Below, in pieces: positions 4,995 through 5,213 of a stretch of 5,213 nucleotides of DNA; positions within the stretch are counted from its first letter, which is position 1, and the number at the start of each line of letters is the position of its first letter. The translations under genes and the position numbers were made by a program. The notes below the pieces were generated by a model that worked only from the letters and a program-made list of their open reading frames with translations, did no database searches and had not been told where the DNA came from. Source of the DNA: an uncultured Lachnospiraceae bacterium (GTDB lineage Bacteria; Bacillota_A; Clostridia; Lachnospirales; Lachnospiraceae); contig USPJ01000117.1 in NCBI GenBank assembly GCA_900556645.1, positions 1-5,213 of the forward strand, in the 5' to 3' direction.

Positions 4995-5213
4995 GTGAGT
5001 AATACAGAGGATTACTTGGACAGTCTGCTGAATAATATCAATAGCGTAAATATGACGGGAAAAAACCAGCCCTCCAGAGAGGAGGATATTTCCACAGCCA
5101 AAAGCGAGGAAATCATCAGACGCTATAAGCAGGAGCAGGAATACAAGAGGGAAAAAGAGCAGAAGAGAGAAGAAGAACGCCGGCGAGAGCAGGAGTTTTT
5201 AAATACATTTGAA
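4995..5213 (+). CDS. N-terminal part of a highly charged, probably coiled-coil protein; continues past the window
   Basis: A GTG start after a good ribosome site opens 73 codons to the last base with no stop. The product begins MSNTEDYLDSLLNNINS, possibly a short amphipathic helix. From about residue 34 it becomes a Glu/Lys/Arg/Gln-rich run (EEIIRRYKQEQEYKREKEQK and onward) that is typical of a long charged helix or coiled coil. No signal peptide or membrane segment is seen in this part, so it is probably cytoplasmic. I do not recognise the family. It follows cheV by 86 bases with a hairpin between, so cotranscription is possible but not shown. Composition alone does not support a chemotaxis role. 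Confidence 0.7.
   Translation, partial: MSNTEDYLDSLLNNINSVNMTGKNQPSREEDISTAKSEEIIRRYKQEQEYKREKEQKREEERRREQEFLNTFE

Noticed and set aside
1..5213. CRISPR array, tRNA, rRNA, phage attachment site
   Set aside because: No regularly spaced direct repeats, no cloverleaf or rRNA-like sequence, and no integrase or tRNA-end duplication were seen.

Overview
The window looks like chromosome from a low-to-moderate GC anaerobic Firmicute, most likely a clostridial relative of the Lachnospiraceae. The grounds are strong AGGAGG-type ribosome binding sites with 6-9 base spacing, sigma-A-like TATAAT boxes, GGA- and AAA-rich codon use, a CheW-REC (CheV) chemotaxis protein, and a lysine/glutamate-rich protein style. 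This is judged from sequence character, not from a database match. All recognisable genes lie on the + strand.

Layout. Bases 1-213 hold an internal fragment of an AMP-binding acyl-CoA synthetase. It enters from outside the window and stops abruptly at an A-rich junction near 186-190. A 190-residue membrane-anchored protein of unknown family follows (243-815); its frame stays open upstream to that same junction. A candidate promoter at 817-848 leads into a two-component operon: an OmpR/PhoB-type response regulator (886-1560) and, nine bases later, a membrane histidine kinase (1570-3104). The kinase gene is broken. Its reading frame stops at 2497-2499 just after the H-box, about 90 bases of unrelated DNA (about 2497-2591) stand where the second helix of the dimerisation domain should be, and the complete ATPase domain resumes at 2592. 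A lipoprotein with an acidic linker and an Ig-like C-terminal domain follows (3165-3884), with its own candidate promoter overlapping the kinase stop. Then come cheV (4003-4908), preceded by an extended -10 promoter, a strong hairpin (4939-4964), and the first 73 codons of a highly charged, probably coiled-coil protein that runs off the end.

How it works together. The regulator, kinase and lipoprotein are arranged like a sensory module: phosphorylation of a transcription factor by a membrane sensor, with a surface lipoprotein as a possible target or accessory. CheV, an adaptor coupling receptors to CheA with a phosphorylatable receiver domain, begins a separate transcription unit. As the sequence stands, the kinase cannot be made as one polypeptide.

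The most notable signals are the two abrupt sequence joins, near 188 and across 2497-2591. Each fuses parts of unrelated coding sequence. They could be real rearrangements or assembly chimeras; the window alone cannot decide. I did not find a convincing novel multi-gene system. There are no tRNA, rRNA, CRISPR or recognisable insertion-sequence features.
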